Assembly (NCBI GenBank): GCA_036346225.1
Contig: JARFIW010000108.1
Location: 5,288,501 to 5,352,500 of the forward strand
DNA: 64,000 bases
Direction: 5' to 3'
From: Platerodrilus igneus
Taxonomy: Eukaryota > Arthropoda > Insecta > Coleoptera > Lycidae
A program made the position numbers and the translations under genes. The notes beneath the pieces were generated by a model. That model saw only the letters and a list, made by a program, of their open reading frames with translations. It did no database searches and was not told where the DNA came from. Position 1 is the first letter of the stretch. Every line of letters begins with the position of its first letter. Below, in pieces: positions 22,614 through 33,066 of the stretch.

Positions 22614-23011
22614 CCGTATAGTAGAATTTATTTAAGAAGAGCCTGTACGTCATTTGACATATGCGCAAACCTTGAAAGTCAGTGGCGAAGCGGATTTAAT
22701 AATTTTTAGAGTTCTCATAGAGTAAATATTCTAAAATCAAGTTTTATTTTGTTGGTGGTTTAAATTAACATGGCAAGTACGCGAATAAGCAGGGCATAAA
22801 ACACAAAGAAACAAAGAAAACTATGAAAGCATAAGAAATAAATATAGAATGTCAACGTCACAAATATTCATTGACATTTAATAGCAAATTATCTACGCCA
22901 CTGAAATGCTGAACGAACGTACCTATTTATAAGCAATGGACTAATCTGACGCCGTTTTAGCCGTGTGCGCATGATGACGTACAGGCTCTTCTTAAATAAA
23001 TTCTACTCTAC
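22614..23011. mobile_element. MITE with ~40-bp terminal inverted repeats
   Basis: Arms 22614-22655 and 22970-23011 share TAGAATTTATTTAAGAAGAG then CCTGTACGTCAT in inverted order. The centre is about 315 bp and noncoding. It lies 140 bp from the Harbinger-type Myb remnant, which would be consistent with a Harbinger-mobilised MITE, but the TWA target duplication cannot be separated from the TTTATTTAA in the arms. Confidence 0.65.
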
Positions 23012-23655
23012 CAAACAAAACATCAACAGCAATTTGCAGTAAAATTACGTACTGAAATTAGCGTCAGAATGACGTTTATTGTCAACTTTATATAAGCAAC
23101 AAGAAATACTTTTTTTATGAGAATTTGACCGTAAATAATATTGAAAAATCCGCCAAGCCGTGCCCTAAGATCAACAGACGAGATCAGTTCAGCTAAACGA
23201 TGATTTGAACCTCGATTGAAAAATCGGTCCTAAGACACACTATTGCGATGTAGAAGGCAACTTAAGTAATTGCCGGAGTAATTGCTATTTCAATTTCAAT
23301 AAACATTCAGGATTATTCGCTTTGTTATTAGGTTCCCACTGAGCACAAAAACATTACTCGTTTGTTGCAACAACATTACAGTGTTAATCGCAACGTTGTA
23401 TTTTAGCTCCCAGAACTATTTAAATAATTTGCATACATTCTATTAAGCACCTCACACTAATATTGAATTTGAAAAATTACATTTATGATGTTGCAGTGAT
23501 ATTCTAAATAATGGTCCTCAGAACATTTACCAAAATTGTTACATTGGGCACGTCTAGGTACAAAAAGTGTTAAAATAATCTTTGTATATGTTTCTATCCT
23601 TGACCTAAGAACAGTGTCAAAATATGTTAAGTGCCAAAATTTGGCACTAGACATC
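23012..23655. other. No recognisable gene
   Basis: AT-rich with short frames only. Confidence 0.4.
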
Positions 23656-24440
23656 TTTTTAGTTTAGTTTTGATGTGCGGGAGTTTCGCGCCTTAAATTT
23701 GAAAGACTTGGCGCGTGTATTTCCGTCACGTCAGAAGTGCGTTGGACGAACTTCGCGCCGACGCGTGTGGGGGAAGAAAAAGTGGGGAAGTTTTCGGAAG
23801 ACGCTTAGGAAACGAAGAACTTTGCCGCTGAACATCGACAAGAGTGGTTGGGTATCGTATCTTTATCTTTGATTATGCAGATTTCCTTGCCTTATCTTGT
23901 TTATCGTTCCCCAAACCCGTTCCTGTCATTACCTCTACATAGGTAGAAGATAATTTGGAAAGCAACCTGGCCGAACCACAGTCCACGCGATTAAACAATC
24001 CGGAGAGAGCCCTGAGTAGCTAGCTGGAGCAATCCCGAAGGACGCTATGCGCACCATCTGTAAATTATCTTGAAGGGGGCCACGAGCAACCCTAACGGAA
24101 GGGATTCCGTAGGAAGCTGGACCTATTCATGTGAGTACCCCGTGTGTGGGATTTTGTTTATAATACTTTTTATGAAAATGGAATATTTCGTCATTACATG
24201 TAATAATTTGCATATTGTGTGACGTCATTGACAGATGGGCGCGCTAACTTCTGATTTATAGATTAGCGTTACCAACTGCTGTTGCGTCGCGTATACCGCG
24301 TCGACGGGTAAATATAAGAACCATATAAATGTAAGAAATAATAATGAAATTTTAAATTTGATATGTTGAAAATTTCATTATTATTTCGGCAACGAGCCTA
24401 GGTCATGGATCGAAACGTAAATAAAGACTGTTTTACCAAA
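23656..24440 (+). other. GC-richer patch with donor-like site and Penelope-like 3' motif
   Basis: 23670-24150 is clearly less AT-rich than its surroundings. It holds a 65-residue basic frame (23675-23872) with no known domain and a donor-like CATGTGAGTACC at about 24129-24140. Near the end, GGATCGAAACGTAAATAAAG (24408-24427) resembles the 3' ends of Penelope-like elements. It may be a retroelement leader or 5' UTR; I cannot name it. Confidence 0.3.
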
Positions 24441-25030
24441 TGGTTTTATTCCCAAAGAAGAATATAAAACAAACCATAACAAACATACAAGGAGCATTTA
24501 CTGCTAGCCTGTCGTTTTCTGCACTGACCATTAATAAATGCCATTATCCTCTGCTATTAAAATATAGTAAGATAAATATGCTTTCAAAGAACTGGGTTAT
24601 GAGCGCAAATTTTATAAAAATAAGGGGACAAATTTATATTACTGACTATTAGTTGTTGAATAATGAATAACCAACCCAGAACTTGAATATTTTTTGTCAA
24701 TTATGTTAATTACAAAAACTATGTGATTTTATAATTAACTGTGTCAACATGGAATGAGATGATTTAAAATATTGTCTATCGTGGCTGCGTCAGCCACTTG
24801 AGCTACTTGCTAACTGAAAATGTAATATTTAGGTGACCAAAATTTGTAATGTTAAATAACCATTAAATATTAGCCTTGATTAAAATATTAGATATACAAA
24901 ATATTGAAGATTTAATACAATTGTAAAAGAAATCATATTTTATCGACATTTGTCTATATAGATAAAACTATTTTTCACTTCCCCAATACAAATACTAAAG
25001 TTTTAATTCTCCCCAACTTCATTTTATTAT

Positions 25031-25070
25031 CACACACACACACGCGCGCGCGCGCGCGCACACACACACA
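25031..25070. repeat. Compound (CA)n(CG)n(CA)n microsatellite
   Basis: CACACA run, then CGCGCG run, then CACACA run. The CG-alternating core is able to form Z-DNA. Confidence 0.95.
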
Positions 25071-25589
25071 TACCTATAAATTAAGGACGTTTTGGTTAAT
25101 TACAAGGTTAATTACATTCAAAAGCCAGGATCTATACGCATGATGTGTTTAGCATACAGTAATATCCTTGTTTATATACCGATATAAACAAATTAATAAT
25201 TTTAAAGCCAAGTGGAGACTATATATCGTAGCTTGGGTGGTGAACAGTCGTAACCCACAAAAAATGTAAAATGACTGTTAACAAACACTAAAAAGCATAA
25301 ACTTTGATTCCTAAAAGTATCCTAACCCACAACCTTTTTAAAGTTCTTAGAACACACAATTTGCTAATAGACGTAACCCACATTTTATTATAGTGAATAG
25401 ACATAAGCAGCTTAGTACTTTTAGCAACTGAGTTTTTAAGCGGTATGGCTCTAAAATATTATAGGCGTGAATAGAACTAATCTACACATTCTACCTTCTT
25501 GCATTGGATTGCTCCATTATTAGTTTTCGTGTGTTTTGGTAATAATAGTGCACATATTTGATTAGTGTCTGTGATTTTTGTTTATAAAA

Positions 25590-26436
25590 ATGTCATCAAG
25601 GGGTAGACTACCAGTGCAAAGAGCATTGGAAATGATACTAAATGATGAAGAAAAGTATGAGTAGCCTGACACGTCCTTAAAGGAATCGGATAACCAAGAA
25701 ATAGAATATACTTTACTATCACCGATTCGTTTCGGTAAGTTTAAGGTTAATGTTACCTTGTTTGTTATCTAGGTAGGGGTTAGTGCGTAGTGCGACCGGA
25801 TTTTTTATTTAATTTGTTTAATTATTAAAATGTAATTACTTTTAGTCAGAGATGAATAAAAATGATGATGAAAAGCTAAACATACAAAATGATATGGGTG
25901 CCCACTTAGCTAGAAAAATAGAGGCCAGAGAAGCAAAACAAGTCGACAAAAAAAGAGCAAAACTTGATAAGTCGTTTGTATGTTTTGCTGTAGATATGGA
26001 AAAATTCTTTTAACACCTTCATTACAAGTAGGAAAGCTATACTATACCCAAAAACTAAAAACCTTTAACTTCACCGTGTCCAATTTGCAGACTGCCCAAG
26101 CTGATAACTTTATGTGGCATGAGGGTGTTGGCATCAAAGCTTCATCAGAAATTGCAACCTGTGGAAATGTTTAAGTGGCCTTGGGGCTGAAGTAAAAGCA
26201 GTGACATTCTATGCTGACACAGCATCGGGGCAAAATCGTAACTGCATTAATGCTGCCATGTTTTCACGAGCTGTACAATTGCTACCTATTGAAATTATAA
26301 ACTAAAAATATATGGAGTCGGGACACTGAAATGGACTGCGACCGTGTCCATTTTGCTATTGAAAACCGTGGTAATAGACTAGATATTTACACCCCAGAGG
26401 GTTGGTCCACAGTAGCTCGAACTGCAAAAACGAAGT
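25590..26436 (+). pseudogene. Transposase-like family gene, spliced and degenerate
   Basis: Exon 1 starts ATG 25590 (MSSRGRLPVQRALEM, an in-frame TAG follows) and ends at a G|GTAAGT donor near 25735. The intron ends TACTTTTAG at 25846. The next exon reads in pieces: KIEAREAKQVDKKRAKLD, FAVDME, TPSLQVGKLYYTQKLKTFNF, ADNFMWHEGVG, FYADTASGQNRNC, then MDCDRVHFAIENRG and GWSTVARTAK, with frame changes near 25995, 26170 and 26330. I recognise this as an uncharacterised transposon-derived family common in insect genomes, with spaced acidic residues (DME, ADTASGQ, MDCDRVH) that could be a DDE-type nuclease. The family name is not certain. It is cut at about 26436 by the gypsy RT fragment. Confidence 0.55.
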
Positions 26437-26846
26437 TTCTCTATATAAAGTGTTTAGTACCATTGATCTTTGCGATGCCTACCATCAGATTCCGATCAAA
26501 GAATTGGATAAGCCATATGCAGCTTTTGAAGCATGCTGCCGCTTATATCAATTTAACAGAATACCCTTTGGCGTCACTAATGGTGTCGCTGTATTCCAAC
26601 GAGTTATTGATAGTTTAATACTTCAGGAAAAACTTACGAGGACGTTTGCATATTTGGACGATATAACCATATGCGGCCGAACTCAGGAAGAGCATGATGA
26701 AAACCTACAAAAATTTTAGATGTGGCATTAAAATATAACCTTACAATAAATAAATCAAAGTCAAAATTCTCCTAGGAAGAGGTACAATTGCTGGGGTACG
26801 TTATTTGAGATGGTACTATCAAACCCGATCCTAATCGTCTTAGGCC
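26437..26846 (+). pseudogene. Ty3/gypsy reverse transcriptase fragment
   Basis: FSTIDLCDAYHQIPI, then RLYQFNRIPFGVTNGVAVFQ and FAYLDDITICG are the palm motifs of a gypsy-type RT (FSKIDLxxAYHQI, PFGLxNAPxxFQ, YLDD). The frame is open to 26719; beyond it, other frames give LDVALKYNLTINKSKSKF and VQLLGYVI with stops. Only RT is present, without RNase H. It joins the preceding transposase-like pseudogene without a visible boundary motif. Confidence 0.8.
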
Positions 26847-26849
26847 ACA

Positions 26850-27290
26850 TATGAATCTTTCAGAACCACACAATATCTAATCTTTACGTAGAACACTACC
26901 GTTTTCTCCATTAACACCCTCAGAGCTAAAATAGCTTCCCGTGTTTTCCTGCTTCGCCTAAACCCAAATTGATCTCCTAATATTTCTTTAGCTCGTTTTT
27001 TCATTCGTCTTTGTACAATTCTAGTAAAAATTTTTGAAACGTGCGCTGTCAAACTTATTGTACAAAAAATTTCACATTTATCCGAGCCTCTTTTTTTTTG
27101 GTATAGTGACTATTATGTTACGTTTGAAATCTTTGGGTATCTCGCCTGTCTCATACATATAGCTTACAAGTCGGAAGAGACGTTCTGTTACTGCTTGTCC
27201 AGCGGCTTTTAGAGTTTCTGCTTGCACCTTATCTATACCTGGCGCCTTACCATGAAAAATATAAACATTCTAATTTTTCACTAAATTGTT
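26850..27290 (-). pseudogene. LINE reverse transcriptase fragment (RTE/CR1-like)
   Basis: Minus strand, from 27260 down: KAPGIDKVQAETLKAAGQAV, YETGEIPKDFKRNIIVTIPKK, a stop or frame change, then ISLTAHVSKIFTRIVQRRMK and DQFGFRRSRKTREAILALR. These are the RT N-terminal motifs of non-LTR elements. It stops before the catalytic YADD block. It lies head to head with the endonuclease piece at 27540-28190. Confidence 0.75.
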
Positions 27291-27539
27291 CAATGTCCAT
27301 AAATGATTACTGAAGTAATCTTTGTTATTAGAGAGTTATCACACCACCACCGCTAAATTTATTGTACGCTATTCTTTCTAATTTAGTAAAAAGCGCTTGT
27401 GCTTAGATATTACACGTACAATAAATAAATAACCGCGGTTCGCTATTTTCGTAAAATACTGTGTACAAAATATCGGACGCTATTTGTGTTGTTTCATTTG
27501 TTTGACGTTAGTTTTGTAAATTGCAAATGAATTGTCACA

Positions 27540-28190
27540 CTTTCGAGGTGAGGTTTTCCATTTGGATCTCCGGGAGGGGACTACTTCGGAGGATGTGATC
27601 GGAAATTTTAAAGGACATTCAAACATTTTGCAAGTCGAAGCGTGAAATGTCAGAAGCATGAAGTAAGTAGCTAAGCTAGAGAACTTGAAAATTGAAATGG
27701 ATAGGTTAGCACTAGACATAATATAGATCAGCGAAGTTCGCTTGCCAGAGACGGGGAATTTTTGAAGTAGGATAATTCATACAGGATCAGAGCAAGGAAA
27801 TTCGGGTGTGGAGATTGTTATGCGAAAAACAATAGAACAACGTGTAGAGAACTACTTACAAAAGAACGAAGGAGTACTTATGATTAAATTAAAGTCTAAA
27901 CCGGTAAATACAGTAATAATACAAGTATACATGCCCACCTTTAGCTATAGCGAGGAAGAGGTTAAAAGCGATCTAGAAAGATATGTAAGACATACTAAGA
28001 TACGCAAAAAGACATGAAAATTAAAAAAGTAACAGAAGTTTTATCGCAATAGTAGGCAAGGATAGGGAAGGAGCGGTAGTAGGTATCTTTGGTTTAGGCA
28101 CGAGAAATGACAGGGGAAACAGGTTGGTACAATTTTGCGATAAGAACAATTTAACCATTACAAACATTTATTTTTATAGTCAAGAATATA
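27540..28190 (+). pseudogene. LINE endonuclease fragment (5' part)
   Basis: Starts with a leader also present at 59923-59960 (GAGGGGACTACTTCGGAGGA). Then come NVRSMK (in the family TWNVRSM), LENLKIEMDRLALDI, ISEVRLPETG, an open 69-residue frame (27808-28017) with VYMPTFSYSEEEV, and after a frame change FGLGTRNDRGNRLVQFC and NNLTITNIYF. These are blocks of the APE-type endonuclease often annotated as craniofacial development protein 2-like. Several stops make it non-functional. It ends in the (TA)n at 28196. Confidence 0.75.
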
Positions 28191-28193
28191 TTC

Positions 28194-28195
<2 letters not shown>

Positions 28196-28241
<46 letters not shown>
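28196..28241. repeat. (TA)n microsatellite
   Basis: TA run between the LINE fragment and an E4 block. Confidence 0.97.
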
Positions 28242-28242
<1 letters not shown>

Positions 28243-30512
28243 CTGAGGTCATAAAAGGGCATTAACAAGCTCCAATTTGTATTTATGTCGAACTAGAAAG
28301 TATATAAATTTATCACGCAAAGTTTGAGCCATGTTTGAACAAAATCGGTTCATATTTGACGAAGTACCAGTAAATATTGGGGCTAGGTGAATATAGCATA
28401 AAATTTTATTGTAAATATTAAATATTAATAAGTTAATAAACATAATTTGAGACGCATAATTCCGTAAATGCATATAAAACATAAATTACGGCAAGCAAAA
28501 GTAACATTTATTTAATATTCTAAAGAATAAAAGCTTTCAGGTCAAGAACATACGTAAAGCGGCAGTCGTTAGTTAAGTTGCACGTGTTATAGAAATTCTA
28601 AGAACTTTATAGTTAGAAAAAGATAACGAATATAAAATCTTGTTAACAAATAATAGCGGGAATAATTTAATAAGGACGAAATGCATGTGCAGACAGCACG
28701 TACGCAAACTATATCGATTTCTAGAGAGAAAAGACTATAGTTGCGGGCTTGATATTGAAGCGGGACGCAGACACGCTATGTTTTCAAAATAAATCCAGCA
28801 GAAAGGGTATAGAAATCCGGGGATATGTTGCTAGCGGAGCACGACGGTTACATTAAATAAACAAGAGTAGGATATACGACAATAGCAGGGGTTAGATAAA
28901 ACAGAGCTGGTGAACGAACGGGAGAATGATGTTTAAAGATGAAATAAAACGAAAGATTTTGTGTATAAGTGTGAATGAAACGAAAGATATACGCGTCTAC
29001 AAGGGATATTGTGGAGACTAGAACTTGAAACGACAGTTGCGAGGATTTCGTGGTATCGAGCTTGTTTGGAGCGGATATTTCCTGGATTTGAAAAACGGTT
29101 GAGCTCGGTAGGGTAAAAATACGGGGAATTTGCCAAGGATAATAGGATTGTTTGTGGGAGCGTTTGACCGTTGGCGTGTTTGTGCAGTGATACCAGGAAA
29201 AGTGCGACAGGAGTGTTGGAAATCGATGTAGGGGGGTGACTTTGAAAGGTGATATAAACCCGTAGAGGGTGGTAAATTGCTCTCTTTTTTTTGTCTTTAC
29301 TTACGATCGCCTACTTTACTACATAGCAAAGTGATTGAGTAAAATTACAGTTGAGTTAGCACAAGTGGGTGCTTTTTATATCTTTGGCTATAAAGAATCA
29401 AAATTATTACGCAAGTAAGTACAATTTTAGTACTGGGTGTTTGAAGGCGGTGTATGTACTCGGAGTAAGGACCAGCAAGTGCATGGGAGCATGGTAGTAC
29501 CATGCACTTGTGGGAAAGAATCTAATTAGAAACGGTGTGTTCCTGATGGTGAGAGGCCACCTGGAGCCAGAATTTGAACGTGCAGTTGAGAGGGAGGATC
29601 ACGTTGGAGATGGTGTCCATATAAAGCACCTGGAGGCAGAATTTAAACGTACAGTCGAAGATAGGGATCACGTTGGAAATGGTGTCCATGTAGAGAGCAC
29701 TTAAAACAAAATCCAGGTAACTCTACGTATAAGACTTTTGTTTGTTTACGTTGGTGATTTTCTGGGTGACAATTTTTGTGATTTGGTGTATTTATTATGG
29801 TATAAAGACATTTTTAATTGATGAGTCAATGTAAAAAGGACTTAATAAAAAATTTATGTAATAATTTGATGATATCACTTGAAGGTAAAAACAATAAATT
29901 TTGTAAAAGGTAAAAGGGTTTTTACGAAATTACAGTGCCGTTGTTAACACGTATATAAAAGGAGGTTTACTATGAGCTCGTATTTAACCTGGGATATAAA
30001 GTAAAGGTGGGAAATAAACCCAGATACTTTGTTTCAGGAGTGATGAAGGATGATGTTACATTAATTTTCTTTAAACTGAGCTACTATTTACCACAATTAA
30101 TAAAATGTTTTTGAGCTTAAACTGAATTGATAAGCAACTGATTAGATATGTTAATAAATATTTATGTACTTTTGGCATTCATTGTTATTTTTGGTAGGTT
30201 AGGATTTTCAGGGAACGAGTGAGCAGCCGTGGCGGATATCTCTGAGGGAGCTGGAGGTTTTGGTGTCCGAGTGAAAAGCATCTTCAGAGGATATTGGTGT
30301 TAAATGGTATAATTGTAAGTCTAGGTGGTAGGTCTTCAATTTTAGGTAGGTAGAAAATTTTGTACTTACATTTAAAATTTTTTGGGAGTTTCCGAAGGTA
30401 AGCATCACAAAGATTTTTATGATAGCCCGTTTCGTGGAAGTACAAATTAGCAGATACTGAGGAAACACAGCACAATTTATGCAACCTACAGGGGGCCCTA
30501 GAAAAACCACAG

Positions 30513-30513
<1 letters not shown>
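28242..30513 (+). repeat. E4-type repeat (divergent E subfamily)
   Basis: Block between (TA)n tracts with the E plan: TATA-like GATATAAACCC at about 29248, a short open frame ending near a CCAGGTAACT donor (about 29713), a downstream CAGGGAACGAGTGAGCAGCC near 30208-30227 matching the GTGAGCAGCTGAGG exon of E2, and the CACAGCAATATA terminus. Sequence is too divergent from E1/E2 for full alignment by eye. Confidence 0.5.
29510..29704 (+). CDS. Short ORF with two 23-residue repeats (in E4 repeat)
   Basis: 65-codon frame containing two 69-bp units (29558-29626 and 29627-29695). The peptides HLEPEFERAVEREDHVGDGV and HLEAEFKRTVEDRDHVGNGV keep frame and acidic/basic pattern. A donor-like CCAGGTAACT lies just after the stop. 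Possibly a relic exon; no known domain. Confidence 0.35.
   Translation: MGKNLIRNGVFLMVRGHLEPEFERAVEREDHVGDGVHIKHLEAEFKRTVEDRDHVGNGVHVEST

Positions 30514-30598
<85 letters not shown>
30514..30598. repeat. (TA)n microsatellite, interrupted
   Basis: Two TA runs separated by TTATTTATTA at about 30558-30567. Confidence 0.97.
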
Positions 30599-30601
<3 letters not shown>

Positions 30602-30838
30602 GTAGTTTTTACACAAGGTAAGTTGATAAATACTAACGTATTGAAATTAATAAGATGAAATAATAACTTAGACTTTTTAAGTAAAGCCCAAATGATCATT
30701 TCAAATCGAGCTAGTAATTGAAAGAAGGAAAATATAAGGCCTTGGACAGGATTTGAACCTGCATCTCAGTTTTGCCGGAACTGAGCGTTTACCAATTACG
30801 CTACCGAGGTCGATGGCTATAATTGGGAAATTTACAAA

Positions 30839-30842
<4 letters not shown>
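30599..30842 (-). mobile_element. Single-arm copy of the tRNA-headed element
   Basis: Same sequence as 15835-16080: TTATAAGTAGTTTTT start, AAGCCCAAATGATC tail, tRNA-like head on the minus strand, then AATTGGGAAATTTACAAATC before the next (TA)n. The inverted partner arm is missing. Confidence 0.7.
30739..30810 (-). tRNA. tRNA-like head of SINE (second copy)
   Basis: Differs from 15977-16048 at few positions: G1 is A, and the GTGCG after the anticodon stem is GAGCG on the plus strand. Boxes A and B are intact. The base change at position 1 weakens the acceptor stem, so it is a repeat head and not a gene. Confidence 0.55.

Positions 30843-30880
<38 letters not shown>
30843..30880. repeat. (TA)n microsatellite
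   Basis: TA run into which the mariner-like element is inserted. Confidence 0.97.
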
Positions 30881-30881
<1 letters not shown>

Positions 30882-31429
30882 GGGTGTAACAAAATAAGTG
30901 TAAAACATTTCAGGGGTGATTCCTCATCGTAAAAGAGATAGGGTCTTTCATACGAAGAAACTTCATTGGAGCATCCCTTGTTAAGATACAGCCCCTTAGA
31001 AGGAGTACATAAACTTTGTTTTTCATTTTTTTTACAAACACTAAAAAGTTACAAAATTGAAATTAAGGTGACAGTTTTACTATCAAAAATACACTTACTC
31101 AGTAATTTATTTGGTTTACCCCATGGTTGTAAGGGGTGGAAAACGCAACCCCAGAAATTTATTTCCAATGTAACTTTTTGTCTTGTTATTTGTTTGCCAT
31201 TTAAAAATTTATTTCCAATAGCTTAGTTCATTCTAAACAAAAAATTTCTCTTGAATTTTCTGCCCAAAATTAACCAGTTCGCAGAAAAAAATTATTTTAC
31301 AAACAACTACAAAGATACATCGTTATAAATGCGAACTGGATTATTATTGTTATTTTGCAGTTACTACCTGCATCAAAGTATGATTAAAGATGAATAAGCA
31401 AAACTAATTTATTAATAACAAAACATACA

Positions 31430-31735
31430 ACATGTAGAAATTATAGTAAATGTTCAATATGTTCACCTTCAGTCATTAAACATGCGTCTAGACGTCGGCG
31501 CATTGAGCCACGTATTCACTCAGATATTCCTGGAGTCTCTCTAATTATCTGCACGCATCGATGATGCGGTTTCTTAAGTCCTCTACATCGCGAATAGGAG
31601 TAGGATAAACCAAACTATGTAAATGGCCCTAAGTAGAAAAATCGAGAGGATTCAAATCCGGGGATCGAGCGGGCCAATTCTGTGGTCCTCCTCGACCTAT
31701 CCAATGATTTGGATATGTTTGAGTTAAATGCGGAT
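31430..31735 (-). pseudogene. Mariner-like transposase C-terminal fragment
   Basis: Minus strand reads NHWIGRGGPQNWPARSPDLN, PLDF, LVYPTPIRDVEDLRNRIIDA, and YVAQCADV near the end. This is the final DDE motif and tail of the insect mariner-like transposases with WPARSPDLNPxDFxLWG. A stop interrupts it after PLDF, and the catalytic N-terminal half is absent. Confidence 0.75.
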
Positions 31736-32117
31736 GTGCTGCTTGACTAAACGCACGCGCAGGGGGTGCGAATGGGCATGGGTGGGCACGCGCAGGAGTG
31801 CGCATAGGCAGGGGCGTGCCTAGCCGTACACCGCGATGCGTAAGGAACTGCGTTGGATCGTTAAAAATCTTATTAATATTAAAACATCATCGTTTTATGC
31901 TATTTTATTAAAAATATATACAAAACATTTAATTGTGAATAAATCTATTAACAATTTCCGTAAACGGATTATGTTCAAACATAGAATAATGTATAATTAA
32001 AGCATAAGCCTTCATCGACGGTTCAAAATTTCTTGATCCTTCTAAGTCCATTCTTACCGGTGTTGTCTGAAGTTAGGTTAGGTTAGTTGGACTTGTGTGA
32101 ACTTAGGTTAGATAGAT

Positions 32118-32173
32118 GGAAAAATTGATAGGTTAGGTCAGCGCCGGCGCTGACCTAACCTATCAATTTTTCC
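32118..32173. repeat. Perfect 56-bp palindrome without spacer
   Basis: Left half 32118-32145 and right half 32146-32173 are exact reverse complements, centred on GCGCCGGCGC, with GGTTAGGTC / GACCTAACC in the arms. It lies just inside the right arm of the mariner-like element. Confidence 0.9.
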
Positions 32174-32634
32174 TCTTATGTATCTTTGTAGTTGTTTGTA
32201 AAATAATTTTTTTCTGCGAACTGGTTAATTTTGGGCAAAAAATTCAAGAGACATTTTTTTTGTGTTTAGAATGAAATAAGCTATTGGATATAAATCTTTA
32301 AATGGAGAACAAATAATAAAACAAAAAGTTACATTGGAAATAAATTTTAGGGGTTGCGTTTTCCACCCCTTACATCCATGGGGTAAACCAAATAAATTAC
32401 TGTAAGTGTATTTTTGATAGTAAAAAATGTCACCTTAATTTCAATTTTGTAACTTTTTTAGTGTTTGTAAAAAAATGAAAAACAAATTTTATCTACCCCC
32501 TTTAAAGGCCTGTATCTTAACAAGGGATGCTCCAATGAAGTCTTTTTATATGAAAGACCCTATCTCTTTTACGATGAGGAATCAGCCCCTGAAATGTTTT
32601 ACACTTATTTTGTTACACCCGGTGTATGTCTACA

Positions 32635-32648
32635 TATATATATATACG
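32635..32648. repeat. Short (TA)n
   Basis: TA run between the mariner-like element and the next foldback. Confidence 0.85.
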
Positions 32649-32977
32649 ATTGTGTTGAAATTAGCAGGTTTTAGGTCGGCTGGTAATAAAGAAAACTCTT
32701 ATGGCCTAAATTTTCGCATATATTTTTATGTTGATCACAGGCAATCTAAAACGTACAAACTATTAACAAACTACTAAAGTGAATAAAATAACTACTTACA
32801 GTGAGGGTATTTACATTAGCTTATTCTGAAGAATTTTTAGTAGTTTGTTAATAGTTTGTACGTTTTAGTTATTGCCTGTGATCAAGCATAAAAATATATG
32901 CGAAAATTTAGGCCATAAAAAAGAGTTTTCTTTATTACCAGCCGACCTAAAACCTGCTAATTTCAACACAATCGTAT
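32646..32977. mobile_element. Snapback MITE, ~130-bp arms
   Basis: Arms 32646-32777 and 32838-32977 are inverted copies from TACGATTGTGTTGAAATTAG to the CTACTA/TAGTAG inner ends, with a spacer of about 60 bp. Noncoding. Confidence 0.8.
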
Positions 32978-33018
32978 AAAAAGAAGGTCGTTACAATAAA
33001 AAAAAAAAGTTATACAAG

Positions 33019-33019
<1 letters not shown>

Positions 33020-33064
<45 letters not shown>
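33020..33064. repeat. (TA)n microsatellite
   Basis: TA run left of the second E2(+) block. Confidence 0.97.

Positions 33065-33066
<2 letters not shown>

Larger units (their letters stand above)
30881..32622. mobile_element. Mariner-like (Tc1/mariner superfamily) element with ~440-bp inverted repeats
   Basis: Termini CCGGGTGTAACAAAATAAG and its inverse; arms 30881-31321 and 32181-32622 align along their length (AAGGGGTGGAAAACGC, CAACTACAAAGATACAT). The element is flanked by TA-rich DNA, as expected for TA target choice. The centre holds a transposase C-terminus on the minus strand, a GC-rich patch at 31748-31850 and a perfect palindrome at 32118-32173. Most of the transposase is deleted. Confidence 0.75.

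Noticed and set aside
27480..27719. 79-codon minus-strand frame over the LINE 5' region
   Set aside because: Antisense of the LINE endonuclease leader; the same sequence recurs at 59923 with the sense frame recognisable.
15977..30810. Functional tRNA-Ala genes
   Set aside because: U33 is replaced, the acceptor stem is mismatched, and copies are embedded in repeated foldbacks. Kept as tRNA-like SINE heads.
32090..32173. Telomeric (TTAGG)n array
   Set aside because: Only two or three degenerate TTAGGTTAG units occur, inside a mariner-like element.
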